Origin: an uncultured Pelagibacteraceae bacterium
GTDB taxonomy: Bacteria > Pseudomonadota > Alphaproteobacteria > Pelagibacterales > AG-422-B15
Assembly (NCBI GenBank): GCA_902554325.1
Contig: CACDOH010000005.1
Span: 1-64,000 of the forward strand
Direction: 5' to 3'
Length of the DNA stretch: 64,000 nucleotides
Position numbers and translations under genes: made by a program. The notes beneath the pieces are model-generated. The model searched no databases, was not told the origin of the DNA, and saw only the letters and a program-made list of their open reading frames with translations. Below, one piece after another: positions 25,327 through 34,249 of this stretch. Numbering within the stretch: the stretch's first letter is position 1; every line of letters begins with the position of its first letter.

Positions 25327-25684
25327 CAGAAAACATCTTTAGTTTTCTCGCTTTTAGAATAAGCACTGCAATTGCAATGAGCAGTATTGCGCCACCCTCA
25401 TACAATAACATGCTAGGATCCATTGTCTTACCTTGAAGTATAATTAATCTAGCTACGGCAGTAATTGCAATAAACAATGGAATGCTTATTCTGATCCTAT
25501 TGAGCGTCCAATACTCTCTGATCATTTGAATAACTTCTAAGTAAATAAATAGTAACAATAGATCAGCTAATTCAACAAGCGATTTCTCATACATTGCGAA
25601 AATCTCATAACCAATAGCAATAACTGTCGCAAAAATAATTATTACTAAAGCAATTTTCTCAATGTATTTTATCGTATCAATCAT
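25313..25684 (-). CDS. PsiE-like small membrane protein
   Basis: This 123-aa protein has four hydrophobic helices and the PsiE pattern: LLLLFIYLEVIQMIREYWTLNRIRISIPLFIAITAVARLIIL in the middle. PsiE-type proteins were named from a phosphate-starvation gene of E. coli; their action is unknown. It overlaps the thiolase gene start region by 4 bases and the DUF4864 gene by 14, so the three are co-transcribed. Confidence 0.72.
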   Translation of the reverse strand: MIDTIKYIEKIALVIIIFATVIAIGYEIFAMYEKSLVELADLLLLFIYLEVIQMIREYWTLNRIRISIPLFIAITAVARLIILQGKTMDPSMLLYEGGAILLIAIAVLILKARKLKMFSDVED

Positions 25685-26862
25685 AAAATTTCAAAAAGTC
25701 CTGCCGCTCCCATTCCACCGCCAACGCACATTGTGACGACACCGTATTTTGCATTTCTTCTTTTGCCCTCAATTAAAATATGACCTGTCATACGTGAACC
25801 TGTCATACCGTATGGGTGTCCAATTGAGATTGAACCACCATTAACATTCAGCTTCTCATTATCGATTCCAAGTTTATCACGGCAATATAATACTTGAACA
25901 GCAAAAGCTTCATTTAGTTCCCAAATGTCAATATCATCAACGGATAAGCCGTGTTGTTCTAACAATTTTGGCACAGCAAAAACTGGACCAATACCCATTT
26001 CATCCGGCTCGCAAGCTGCGACTGACAATCCTCTAAAAATTCCCATTGGTTCAATGTTTCTTTTTTCTGCTTCTTTCAAATCCATTAATACGCACGATGA
26101 TGCTCCATCAGATAACTGACTTGCGTTACCTGCAGTAACGTATTTATCAGGTCCCATAACTGGCATGAGTCCAGCTAAACTTTCTAAAGTTGTCTGAGGT
26201 CTGTTACACTCATCTTTATCAACTGTTACTTCTTGCTCAGTAACTTCTTTTGTTTCTTTGTTCATGACGTCCATTTTTGTTTTCAAAGGAACGATTTCAT
26301 CTGTAAATTTTCCAGCGCTTTGCGCTTCAGCTGTACGCTGTTGACTCTGAAGTGAGTATTCATCTTGCTGTTCCCTGCTTACTTTGTATCTATCAGCAAC
26401 AATATCTGCTGTATTAATCATTGGCATCCATAAAGCAGGACAGATTTTTTGCAATTCAGGCTCTATCAGGTATTTCATATTTAAGTTCTGCTGTGTCATT
26501 GAAATTGACTCAACTCCACCACCTATTGCAACTTTGATACCATCAACAATAATTCTTTGAGCTGCAACAGCAATACTTTGAAGTCCTGATGAGCAAAATC
26601 TATTGATTGTAGTGCCAGGAACAGTAACAGGACATCCGCCAGCTATCGCTACATTTCTTCCAATGTTATGACCAGTTGCAGCTTCAGGTTGTCCACAACC
26701 AAATATAATATCTTCTACTTCACCAGATTCTATTCCTGCTCTTTCAATTGCGTGTTTTACAGTATGGCCGCCCATCGTAATTCCATGAGTTTTATTAAAT
26801 CCACCACGCATAGCTTTTGCTAAACCAGTTCTGGCAGTTGATATTATTGCAGCTTCTCTCAT
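25681..26862 (-). CDS. Acetyl-CoA C-acyltransferase (thiolase)
   Basis: This 393-aa enzyme is full length for a thiolase. The acyl-accepting Cys is in INRFCSSGLQSIAVAA, the His in NGGSISIGHPYGMTGSRM and the second Cys in VVTMCVGGGMGAAGLFE. It carries out the last step of fatty-acid beta-oxidation (thiolysis of 3-ketoacyl-CoA) or the reverse condensation. Several acyl-CoA genes lie at 29403-37580, though not in one operon with it. It heads the unit with PsiE-like and DUF4864 genes. Confidence 0.88.
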   Translation of the reverse strand: MREAAIISTARTGLAKAMRGGFNKTHGITMGGHTVKHAIERAGIESGEVEDIIFGCGQPEAATGHNIGRNVAIAGGCPVTVPGTTINRFCSSGLQSIAVAAQRIIVDGIKVAIGGGVESISMTQQNLNMKYLIEPELQKICPALWMPMINTADIVADRYKVSREQQDEYSLQSQQRTAEAQSAGKFTDEIVPLKTKMDVMNKETKEVTEQEVTVDKDECNRPQTTLESLAGLMPVMGPDKYVTAGNASQLSDGASSCVLMDLKEAEKRNIEPMGIFRGLSVAACEPDEMGIGPVFAVPKLLEQHGLSVDDIDIWELNEAFAVQVLYCRDKLGIDNEKLNVNGGSISIGHPYGMTGSRMTGHILIEGKRRNAKYGVVTMCVGGGMGAAGLFEIL

Positions 26863-26955
26863 ACAATTATTTCCCTGAAAATATTAAAAAACGTAACATA
26901 AACTTTTTATATGAAAAAAAAAGTTAAAATTTAATATATCTAAAGACGCTTAAAA

Positions 26956-27022
26956 TAGCCTCATATTCTGGCATATAAATTTCTTTATTATGCTTGACCA
27001 GATTTAATTACGAGGCTAAAAA
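26956..27022 (+). promoter_or_regulatory. Promoter overlapped by a two-part dyad, upstream of the PaaI-like gene
   Basis: TTGACC (26994-26999), a 17-base spacer and TAAAAA (27017-27022) form a candidate promoter 31 bases before the start codon. Around it lie nested inverted repeats: TAGCCTC (26956-26962) with GAGGCTA (27012-27018), and inside them CTGG (26968-26971) with CCAG (26998-27001). The right arms overlap the -35 and -10, which suggests an operator. A further ATTCG/CGAAT pair follows in the leader (27022-27026 and 27043-27047). Confidence 0.35.
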
Positions 27023-27052
27023 TTCGCATTCTTAATAACACACGAATCTAAA

Positions 27053-27490
27053 ATGGTAATGCTTAAAACAGAAATGTCTCTTCCTAACTGGGTTCCTGAA
27101 GGTTATAAAAAACTTGGGTGGCATGCAGGTTTTGATGTACTCATTGGACCAATGTATTTCAAAAAAGAAGATGACGGAAACTTTAAATTCATTACAAAAA
27201 TTTTAGACAAACACTTAAATGCTCATGGAATTGCACATGGTGGATACTCAATGTCATTAGCAGATATTTTTTTAGGCTCAATGGTGTTTACTGCGTGTGG
27301 AAAGAAACCTTGCAGTACTATCTCTTTAAATTGTAATTTTGTAAGCCCAGGTCTTCAAGATGACATTATTGAGTGTGACGGGAAAGTTACCAAAACAACA
27401 AAATCTCTTGTATTTGTAGAAGGAAACTTGATTTCAAAAGATAAAATTATTTTGTCAGCTTCAGGTATCTGGAAAATACTTAATCAATAA
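27053..27490 (+). CDS. PaaI-type hotdog thioesterase
   Basis: This 145-aa protein has the hotdog fold of the PaaI/4HBT group. LNAHGIAHGGYSMSLADIFLGSMV contains the N-H-G-type active-site segment, here A-H-G-I-A-H-G-G, and SLNCNFVSPG follows. It should hydrolyse acyl- or aryl-CoA thioesters in the cytoplasm. Single gene, convergent with the NUDIX gene and overlapping its end by 7 bases. The substrate is unknown. Confidence 0.82.
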   Translation: MVMLKTEMSLPNWVPEGYKKLGWHAGFDVLIGPMYFKKEDDGNFKFITKILDKHLNAHGIAHGGYSMSLADIFLGSMVFTACGKKPCSTISLNCNFVSPGLQDDIIECDGKVTKTTKSLVFVEGNLISKDKIILSASGIWKILNQ

Positions 27491-28011
27491 TATTTAGTAA
27501 ATCTCTCTAGGCTTATATAAGTTTTAATATCGGAAAACTTATTATTTCTTAACATTTTTTTTATTTCGCTTACTGAGAAGATTTTTGTTTCTAAGACCTC
27601 GTCATCATCAAAATTTGTTGCTGTTTGTTTATAACAATGTGTTAAATATGAATGAATAATACAAGTGTTATAAGCTGGGGTAGGAAAGTATTTGCCTATA
27701 AGTCTCCATTGCTTTCCATGATAACCAGTTTCTTCAATTAATTCACGTTTTGCACATTGTAATGGTTTTTCACCCGGATCAATCGTTCCTGCCGGCACTT
27801 CTAACATGATCTTGTCAGCTCCATACCTATACTGCTTAATCAAGATAATATATTTCTTATCTACAATTGGCACTATAGCAGTTATCCCATTGTGGCAAAT
27901 AACATCTCTTGTGACCCTTCTACCATTTACCCAAATAACTTCATCTAACTGAAGTTTAAACACACTAGTATCAATACTTTTTTTTGTTTTAATGAATTTT
28001 GCTTTTTTCAT
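27484..28011 (-). CDS. NUDIX hydrolase
   Basis: This 175-aa protein has a perfect NUDIX box running from GTIDPGE to RELIEETGY (G-x5-E-x7-R-E-x-x-E-E-x-G). The rest resembles ADP-ribose pyrophosphatase-like members (IILIKQYRYGADKIMLEVPAG before the box, YFPTPAYNT after). It cleaves a nucleoside diphosphate linked to another group. I chose the ATG at 28011 (MKKAKF); a start at 28038 would overlap the YbaK-like gene. It is the third gene of a minus-strand chain after the RmlA-like and YbaK-like genes. Confidence 0.85.
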   Translation of the reverse strand: MKKAKFIKTKKSIDTSVFKLQLDEVIWVNGRRVTRDVICHNGITAIVPIVDKKYIILIKQYRYGADKIMLEVPAGTIDPGEKPLQCAKRELIEETGYHGKQWRLIGKYFPTPAYNTCIIHSYLTHCYKQTATNFDDDEVLETKIFSVSEIKKMLRNNKFSDIKTYISLERFTKYY

Positions 28012-28012
28012 T

Positions 28013-28510
28013 TTATTTTTGAAATTGACGCATATCAATAAATTCTACTTTTGAATGATGCTCTTCAATAAGATTAATCAGATCACTTGGTGCTATAGAA
28101 ACTGTTGCAGTATTAACTAGCGGATGAAAATTAACAATTTCAAAGTTCATAAATTCCGAGTCAAAGAAGAATTTAACTTTTTTTTCATAATCGTTTAATA
28201 ATCCAAATGGCGATACAGATCCTGGCTTAATGCCTAAATATTGCAAAAGATATTCTTCTCTCGCAAATGATAGTTTCTTTGAGCCTAGCGGATTTGCAGC
28301 TTTCTTAAGGTCAGCAACAATATCTTCTATGAAGCTAACTAAATAAAAATTATCTTTTTTATCCTTTAAGAAGAGATTCTTTGAATGAGCTCCTTCAATC
28401 TGACCTCTTAAATTTTTTGAGTCTTCCACTGTAAATAATGGTTTGTGTTCAGTTAATTTAAATCGAATAGATTTCTTATTGAGTAAGTCAATTAAACCTT
28501 CTCGATCCAT
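28013..28510 (-). CDS. YbaK/ProX-type aminoacyl-tRNA deacylase
   Basis: This 165-aa protein matches the YbaK/ProRS-INS domain family, in the ProX (PrdX) subgroup. FKLTEHKPLFTVEDSKNLRGQIEGAHSKNLFLKDKKDNFYLV and KKLSFAREEYLLQYLGIKPGSVSPFGLLND are the typical segments, including the catalytic Lys area. It removes alanine or another wrong amino acid from tRNA(Pro) in trans. Its start lies 2 bases after the RmlA-like stop region boundary, and its end abuts the NUDIX gene, suggesting one transcript. Confidence 0.85.
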   Translation of the reverse strand: MDREGLIDLLNKKSIRFKLTEHKPLFTVEDSKNLRGQIEGAHSKNLFLKDKKDNFYLVSFIEDIVADLKKAANPLGSKKLSFAREEYLLQYLGIKPGSVSPFGLLNDYEKKVKFFFDSEFMNFEIVNFHPLVNTATVSIAPSDLINLIEEHHSKVEFIDMRQFQK

Positions 28511-28512
28511 TA

Positions 28513-29382
28513 TTAACTAAACTTTTGAAGATTTTTTTTATACTGCGAATTTGGATATTTACTAATGATTAAACTGAATTTCTTTTTTGAAATCCAGCCA
28601 TTTTTTAGGGCAATTAATTCAATTGAGCCCACTAGGGTTTTTTTATTTTTTTGATATCTTTGAACATAATTAGAAGCCTCAAGCATTTCGGCGGCATCGC
28701 CTGTATCAAACCATTTTATATCTTTTTTGAGTGGGAATACATTGAGCAGTTGTTTCTCTAAATATGCAAGATGTACGTCAACGATTTCTAACTCTCCTCT
28801 TTTAGAAGGTTTAAGTCTTCTAACTGCCGATTTAGACTCGAAGTCATAAAAATATAATCCCGGTATGGTTAAATTACTTTTAGGTTTCTTTGGTTTTTCA
28901 ATAATTGATTTGATTTTCCCTTTTTTTCCAAGATCAATAACTGCAGATTTTGAGGGATATTTGGTTTTTACGGCTAAGACTGCTGCACCCGAATTTATTG
29001 ATTGCACTTGCTTTAGTGTTTTTTGAAAACTTTCTCCGATGAAAAGATTGTCCGCCAAGGCTAGGACAAATGGCTGTTGAGTAATAAATTTATTAGCAAC
29101 ATTTATTGCATCTGGTATACCTTTCTGTTTCGCCTGGAAAGAATATTTAAAACGCATACCTAACTGATTACCTGTGCCAAACAGTTTTTTAAAACTCGGC
29201 ATATCCTGCTTACGTGAAATAAATAATACTTCCCTAATGCCTGCAAGCATTAAATTAGACAGTGCATAATAAAGCAATGGCTTGTCATACAAAGGTAGTA
29301 AAGGCTTTGATGTCGCTTCAGTTGATGGGAACAGTCGAGTTCCCTTACCAGCGGCAAGAATAATTCCTTTTTTAAATCTCAT
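28513..29382 (-). CDS. RmlA/GalU-like sugar-1-phosphate nucleotidyltransferase
   Basis: This 289-aa protein has the nucleotidyltransferase signature GIILAAGKGTRLFPSTEATSKPLLPLYDKPLLYY and the metal-site LALADNLFIG. Its overall pattern (LMLAGIREVLFISRKQD, GLYFYDFES, GELEIVDVHLAYL, WFDTGDAAEMLEA) is nearest to glucose-1-phosphate thymidylyltransferase RmlA. It activates a sugar phosphate with dTTP or UTP for envelope sugars. No rmlBCD genes are nearby, so the exact nucleotide and product are open. Confidence 0.82.
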   Translation of the reverse strand: MRFKKGIILAAGKGTRLFPSTEATSKPLLPLYDKPLLYYALSNLMLAGIREVLFISRKQDMPSFKKLFGTGNQLGMRFKYSFQAKQKGIPDAINVANKFITQQPFVLALADNLFIGESFQKTLKQVQSINSGAAVLAVKTKYPSKSAVIDLGKKGKIKSIIEKPKKPKSNLTIPGLYFYDFESKSAVRRLKPSKRGELEIVDVHLAYLEKQLLNVFPLKKDIKWFDTGDAAEMLEASNYVQRYQKNKKTLVGSIELIALKNGWISKKKFSLIISKYPNSQYKKNLQKFS

Positions 29383-29402
29383 TTAAATTTTTTATATCTG
29401 AC

Positions 29403-30257
29403 TTACTGCTTATCAGATTTACGTTTTAGGAAATTTTTATTCCTTAAGTTCCTATATTCAGGATCTTTTTTTTGCATTTTTGCCATCATGGTATTCATCA
29501 CATCTTCTTTATGAAGGGTCGCAGCATTCCATAATGCTACATTTTCTAATCCCTCTTTTACTGAATGGTCTCTAGAATAATTTAAAACTTCTTTAGTAAC
29601 CCACATAGCTAAAGGTGTTTTTGAAGCAAGTCTTTCAGCAATTTTAAATGCACTATCCAGCATTTCTTCGTGATTTTCATGCAGAGAACTTACAAGTCCT
29701 ACCTCTTTTGCTCTATCCGCAGAAACTTTCTCTCCCATCATTGTCCATTCTCTCGCAATACCAGCAGGAATAATTTTGGGTAGTCTTTGAATAGTGCCAA
29801 TGTCTGCAGCAAGTCCAACATTAATTTCTTCTATTAAAAAGAAAGCATCTTTTGTGCATAATCTAATATCAGCTGCAGTAATTAAGTCTATTCCTCCTCC
29901 AATGCATCCACCTTGAACTGCTGCTATCACTGGAAACCGAGCTGTTTCCAAACAAGTAGCTGCGTTCTGTAAATAATGTAGTTGTTGTAAGAAGTAACCT
30001 CTGCTTCTTCCAAGTTCATTTTCACTTTGGTTTTCAACCACATCATCCTTAAACATATTCAAATCTATGCCAGATGAAAAGTGAGGACCTGTTGACGAAA
30101 CGACCAAGGCTCTGATTTCACCACTACTATCTAATTCTTCAACTTCTTTAGGAAATAAATTCCAAAAATCCTCATTCATTGAGTTTCTTTTCTCAGGCCT
30201 GTTGAACCTTATATGAGCTATAGAATTGTTTATTTCGACATCAAATGGTTTAGACAT
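29403..30257 (-). CDS. Enoyl-CoA hydratase/isomerase (crotonase) family
   Basis: This 284-aa protein has the crotonase fold: VEINNSIAHIRFNRPEKRNSM at the start, STGPHFSSGIDLNMF for the first oxyanion NH, and AAVQGGCIGGGIDLITAADIRLC for the second. The Glu pair region reads EINVGLAADIGTIQRLP, where the Asp resembles delta3,5-delta2,4-dienoyl-CoA isomerase (ECH1) rather than a hydratase. I chose the ATG at 30257, which has GAG about 8 bases ahead; an ATG at 30272 adds five residues. It sits divergent from the MaoC/acyl-CoA dehydrogenase pair and belongs with fatty-acid oxidation. Confidence 0.85.
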   Translation of the reverse strand: MSKPFDVEINNSIAHIRFNRPEKRNSMNEDFWNLFPKEVEELDSSGEIRALVVSSTGPHFSSGIDLNMFKDDVVENQSENELGRSRGYFLQQLHYLQNAATCLETARFPVIAAVQGGCIGGGIDLITAADIRLCTKDAFFLIEEINVGLAADIGTIQRLPKIIPAGIAREWTMMGEKVSADRAKEVGLVSSLHENHEEMLDSAFKIAERLASKTPLAMWVTKEVLNYSRDHSVKEGLENVALWNAATLHKEDVMNTMMAKMQKKDPEYRNLRNKNFLKRKSDKQ

Positions 30258-30331
30258 ATTTTTTACTCGCATTAAATATTTGAACTATATAAACTATATA
30301 TATATTTAAAACGTACTAAAATACATAAAAA

Positions 30332-31180
30332 ATGCCTATTAATTACGATGAAATAATGTCTATGACATCTGAGAATGTTGAAATTTCTTACTCTGATAAG
30401 GATTCAATTCTCTATAGCCTTGGAGTTGGTCTAGGTAATGATCCAATGAATATGGCAGAGTTAAAATATGTTTATGAAAACTCACAAGTTGCATTACCAT
30501 CAATGGCAACAAATTTTCAATATCACTCGCCTCTACTTTTAAAAGCAAACATAAATTTCATTTTAGTAGTGCATGGTGAGCAAAAACTGTCTTTTACAAA
30601 TCCCCTACCGGTATCGGGAGATTTTATTTCTAATGCTAAGGTAATAGGTTGCTATGATAAAGGTGCAGGTAAAGGTGCGGTAATAGATGTGGAGACTACA
30701 ATCAAACTAAAAAAAGATAATACTGAAATCTGTAAACTTGTAAGTACCACGTTTGCGAGAGGTGATGGAGGGTTTGGAGGTCCAGAATCTCCAAAAAGTG
30801 AAATATTTAGACCAGAAGGTGATCCAGATTTTGTTCACGAAATTAAGACTAAACCGGACCAGGCTTTGATTTTTAGACTTTCAGGTGATTTTAATCCGCT
30901 ACACTCCGATCCTAATTTTGCAAAGACTGCAGGATTTGAAAAGCCTATCCTTCATGGCATGTGCACTTATGGTATAGCGTGCCGCTCACTCGTAGAAAGT
31001 GTATGTGAGGGTGATGCTACAAAGTTAAAAAAATTTGATTGCCGTTTTTCATCCCCTGTATATCCTGGTGAAACAATCGTTACTGAAATGTGGAAGAACG
31101 GCAGTAAGGTTTACTATCAATCTAAAGTAAAAGAGCGAGACAAAATTGTAATTAAGAATGGAGTGAGTGAAATAACATGA
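30332..31180 (+). CDS. MaoC-type hydratase (double hotdog)
   Basis: This 282-aa protein has an N-terminal inactive hotdog half and a C-terminal MaoC/hydratase-2 half. The second half has the catalytic motif FRLSGDFNPLHSDPNFAKTAGFEKPILHGMCTYG (Asp and His of hydratase 2). The layout matches the hydratase-2 unit of multifunctional enzyme type 2, which hydrates trans-2-enoyl-CoA to (3R)-hydroxyacyl-CoA. The next gene starts within its stop (ATGA), coupling it to an acyl-CoA dehydrogenase. Confidence 0.88.
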   Translation: MPINYDEIMSMTSENVEISYSDKDSILYSLGVGLGNDPMNMAELKYVYENSQVALPSMATNFQYHSPLLLKANINFILVVHGEQKLSFTNPLPVSGDFISNAKVIGCYDKGAGKGAVIDVETTIKLKKDNTEICKLVSTTFARGDGGFGGPESPKSEIFRPEGDPDFVHEIKTKPDQALIFRLSGDFNPLHSDPNFAKTAGFEKPILHGMCTYGIACRSLVESVCEGDATKLKKFDCRFSSPVYPGETIVTEMWKNGSKVYYQSKVKERDKIVIKNGVSEIT

Positions 31181-32364
31181 TACCAAAAGTTGGAATAGCA
31201 GAAGGAAAAGAACCTTTATTTTATAATGATTCCCATCACGCTTGGAGAGATGAAGTTAGAAAGTTTGTGGCTAAAGAAATAGCCCCATTTGTACAGGAAT
31301 GGGAAGAAGCAGGAGAATTCCCAAAAGAATTATACAAAAAAGCCGCCGAGGTTGGTCTGATGGGCATGGGTTATGATGAAAAATACGGTGGTACTACAGA
31401 AGGCATTGATATATTCCACGGTATTGTAACCGCAGAAGAGTTTGCTCAAGGGTGTGGCGGTGTTTCTGCAAGTCTACTTTCACATAATATTGCAATTCCT
31501 TTGATTCAGTCCCTTGGAACTGAAGAGCAAAAAGAAAAATTTATTCCACCTGTTGTGAAAGGAGAAAAAATAGCAGCCCTTGCAATGACCGAACCTTCAG
31601 GTGGCTCTGATGTTGCAAGCTTAAAAACGAAAGCTGTAAGAAAAGATGACCATTTCGTAGTCAACGGTTCAAAAATGTTCATCACAAGCGGGATGAGAGC
31701 AGACACCTTTGTTGTTGGAGTAAGAACGGGTGGCGAAGGAGCCTCGGGAATTTCTGTGCTTGTAATTGAAAAAGATACACCTGGATTTACTCAAACTCCC
31801 CTTAAAAAAATGGGATGGTTAAGTTCTGATACTGCTGTTCTATATTTTGATGATTGCAAAGTTCCTGTTGAAAATTTAATAGGTGGCGAAAATAGTGGTT
31901 GGATTGGTGTGATGAGTAATTTCAGTCAAGAAAGATTAGGTATGGCTGCAGGAATGAATGCATATTCACAAATTTGTATTGATGAAGCTGTTGCTTGGGC
32001 TAGAGAGAGAAAAACTTTTGGTAAGCCACTAATCGATAATCAAGTTATTAAACATAAACTCGTTGAAATGAATAGAGTTGTAAGAACGTCTCGTGCATGG
32101 ACTGAATTATTATCTTGGAGAGTCATGAATGGAGAAAGTCCTATTGCAGATTTAGCTATGCTAAAAGTTCATGCAAGTAAGGCTATGGAATTGTGTGCGC
32201 GAGAAGCAATGCAAATACTTGGCGGTGCAGGATACCTCAGAGCGAACAGTGGTCCTGGTAAAGTTGAGAGGATCTACAGAGAAGTAAGAGTTAATGCAAT
32301 TGGTGGCGGTTCAGAAGAAATTATGTATGACTTAGCTGCAAGACAATTAGGATATAGATCTTAA
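31177..32364 (+). CDS. Acyl-CoA dehydrogenase
   Basis: At 395 aa this is full length for an FAD-dependent acyl-CoA dehydrogenase. LAMTEPSGGSDVASLKTKAV and FITSGMRADTFVV form the FAD/substrate signatures, and the C-terminal GGAGYLRANSGPGKVERIYREVRVNAIGGGSEEIMYDLAARQL contains the second signature with a Glu near the usual catalytic place. It makes trans-2-enoyl-CoA, the substrate of the MaoC hydratase it overlaps by 4 bases. Chain-length preference cannot be told. Confidence 0.9.
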   Translation: MIPKVGIAEGKEPLFYNDSHHAWRDEVRKFVAKEIAPFVQEWEEAGEFPKELYKKAAEVGLMGMGYDEKYGGTTEGIDIFHGIVTAEEFAQGCGGVSASLLSHNIAIPLIQSLGTEEQKEKFIPPVVKGEKIAALAMTEPSGGSDVASLKTKAVRKDDHFVVNGSKMFITSGMRADTFVVGVRTGGEGASGISVLVIEKDTPGFTQTPLKKMGWLSSDTAVLYFDDCKVPVENLIGGENSGWIGVMSNFSQERLGMAAGMNAYSQICIDEAVAWARERKTFGKPLIDNQVIKHKLVEMNRVVRTSRAWTELLSWRVMNGESPIADLAMLKVHASKAMELCAREAMQILGGAGYLRANSGPGKVERIYREVRVNAIGGGSEEIMYDLAARQLGYRS

Positions 32365-34134
32365 TTAAAACTCAGCTACTTCCATATCCATCATTGATGA
32401 TTTACCTGCCTGCACTTTTTTAGAATACATTACTAATTCTGGCATAATTTTTTCTACAAAATAAGTGCCTGTTTTAATCTTATTCTTGTGAATAGGCTCA
32501 TTTTTTCCCATTGAAAATTTAGCCATTCTAGCCCACATGTAGGTCATCGAAGATAAAGCCATTAAATTAAGGTAATCTGTTGCTGATGATAGAGCATTTT
32601 CAGGATCCTGCATTCCATTTTGCATTAGCCACATAGTTGAAGTTGTGACTTCTTTTAATGCATTTTCTAACGGCTTTATGAAGGTTGCGATTTCATTATT
32701 ATCTTTATTTTCATTTAAAAAGCTTTGAACTTCTTTTTGGAAGTTTTGTAACATTCTGCCCTTGTGCATTGTGAGTTTTCTTCCAACTAAATCTAATGCT
32801 TGAATTCCATTAGTGCCTTCATAAATCATAGTAATTCTTACATCTCTTAAATATTGTTCAAGAGGGTATTCCTGAGTAAAACCGCTACCCCCAAGTACTT
32901 GAAGGCTTTCAGAACAATTCATGAAACCTTTTTCTGTACAATAAGCTTTTATTATCGGCGTCATTAAAGCCGCAAAATCATCAGCATCCTGTCTTACTTG
33001 CTCATCAGGATGGTCTTCTGCAAGATCAATTTTCATAGCTGTATATATACAAAGTGCTCTCATTGCTTCAGTAGTTGATTTAACATTCATCAGCATTCGT
33101 CTAACATCAGGGTGAACAAGGATGCTGTCTGCTTTACTGTCTGGATCTTGTTTCTCTTTGACTACTGATCTCATTTGTTTTCGTTCTTTTGCAAACTCTA
33201 ATGCATTTTGATAAGAAATTTCAGACATTGCTATAGCTTGTAAACCAACTTTCAGCCTTGCATCGTTCATCATTAAGAACATTGCTTCCATACCTTTATT
33301 TTCTTCACCCACAAGCCAACCTTTTGCATTATCTAGATTCATGACGCAAGTTGGTGATGAGTTAATACCAAGTTTATGTTCTAAGCCGCCACAAAATATA
33401 GGATTTCTCGAATTATCATCTAATCTCTTTGGTACTAAAAATAGACTTATACCTTTTATTCCTGCTGGCGCCTCGGGTGTTCGAGCTAAAACAAGATGAA
33501 TTATATTTTCGGTAAGGTCATGTTCACCGAATGAAATCCAGATCTTTTGACCATTTAGTTCATAATGATTATCAACTGGTTTTGCTGTTGTTTTGATTAA
33601 ACCTAAATCAGTTCCACATTGTGGCTCGGTAAGACACATAGTTCCCATCCACTCACCAGAGGTCATGTTTGGCAAATACTTATCTTTCAATACTTGAGTG
33701 GCCTTTTTAAGTATTGTTTTCATTGCGCCATGACTAAGTCCTGGACCCATATAAAATGCCATGTTGGATGCGATCCCGACTTCTCCTGCGAGTATGGCTG
33801 TTGTAAAAGGAGCTCCACCTCCTCCGTATTGAGTTGGCATCGTAGCCCCTACATAACCAGAGTCCTTTACAACCTGGTAAATTTTTTTAAACTCTTCGGG
33901 TGTATGAACTTCTGGGCCTTCTGGGCCATCAGGAAGATACTTGAGACCTTCGCGGTCACCTATTTTATTACTATCAACAACCTCTAATTCATTCAGACGG
34001 CCAATCTCACTCACTACGCTCATTAGCGTATCAGAGTCATAATCCTTAAATTTATCTATGCCAGCAATTATCTCATCGTAATTGAGCATAGCAAGGTTAT
34101 ATTTAAAATCTTCTATTGGACTTTTGTAGGACAT
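32365..34134 (-). CDS. Large acyl-CoA dehydrogenase with C-terminal extension
   Basis: This 589-aa protein has the acyl-CoA dehydrogenase core (MCLTEPQCGTDLGLIKTTA, WISFGEHDL, VLGGSGFTQEYPLEQYLRDVRITMIYEGTNGIQALDLVGRKL) and an extra helical C-terminal domain of about 130 residues. This layout is found in long-chain or 3-methylmercaptopropionyl-CoA (DmdC)-type dehydrogenases of marine Alphaproteobacteria. A DMSP role is possible but cannot be settled here, as no other dmd gene is present. It converges with the smaller dehydrogenase with no gap. Confidence 0.88.
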   Translation of the reverse strand: MSYKSPIEDFKYNLAMLNYDEIIAGIDKFKDYDSDTLMSVVSEIGRLNELEVVDSNKIGDREGLKYLPDGPEGPEVHTPEEFKKIYQVVKDSGYVGATMPTQYGGGGAPFTTAILAGEVGIASNMAFYMGPGLSHGAMKTILKKATQVLKDKYLPNMTSGEWMGTMCLTEPQCGTDLGLIKTTAKPVDNHYELNGQKIWISFGEHDLTENIIHLVLARTPEAPAGIKGISLFLVPKRLDDNSRNPIFCGGLEHKLGINSSPTCVMNLDNAKGWLVGEENKGMEAMFLMMNDARLKVGLQAIAMSEISYQNALEFAKERKQMRSVVKEKQDPDSKADSILVHPDVRRMLMNVKSTTEAMRALCIYTAMKIDLAEDHPDEQVRQDADDFAALMTPIIKAYCTEKGFMNCSESLQVLGGSGFTQEYPLEQYLRDVRITMIYEGTNGIQALDLVGRKLTMHKGRMLQNFQKEVQSFLNENKDNNEIATFIKPLENALKEVTTSTMWLMQNGMQDPENALSSATDYLNLMALSSMTYMWARMAKFSMGKNEPIHKNKIKTGTYFVEKIMPELVMYSKKVQAGKSSMMDMEVAEF

Positions 34135-34249
34135 AGGTTTATGAATAATTATTGTAATTTAATTTAAATATATAATCATTGTCTAATAAATTGCAAATCT
34201 CTAATTTTGCTATCCATGTCGCAGGGGAAAGTCTGAAAAGTGTGAAAAT

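Noticed and set aside
33619-33987. 122-codon plus-strand ORF inside the large acyl-CoA dehydrogenase
   Set aside because: Cys/His/Ser-rich shadow of a clear gene on the other strand.
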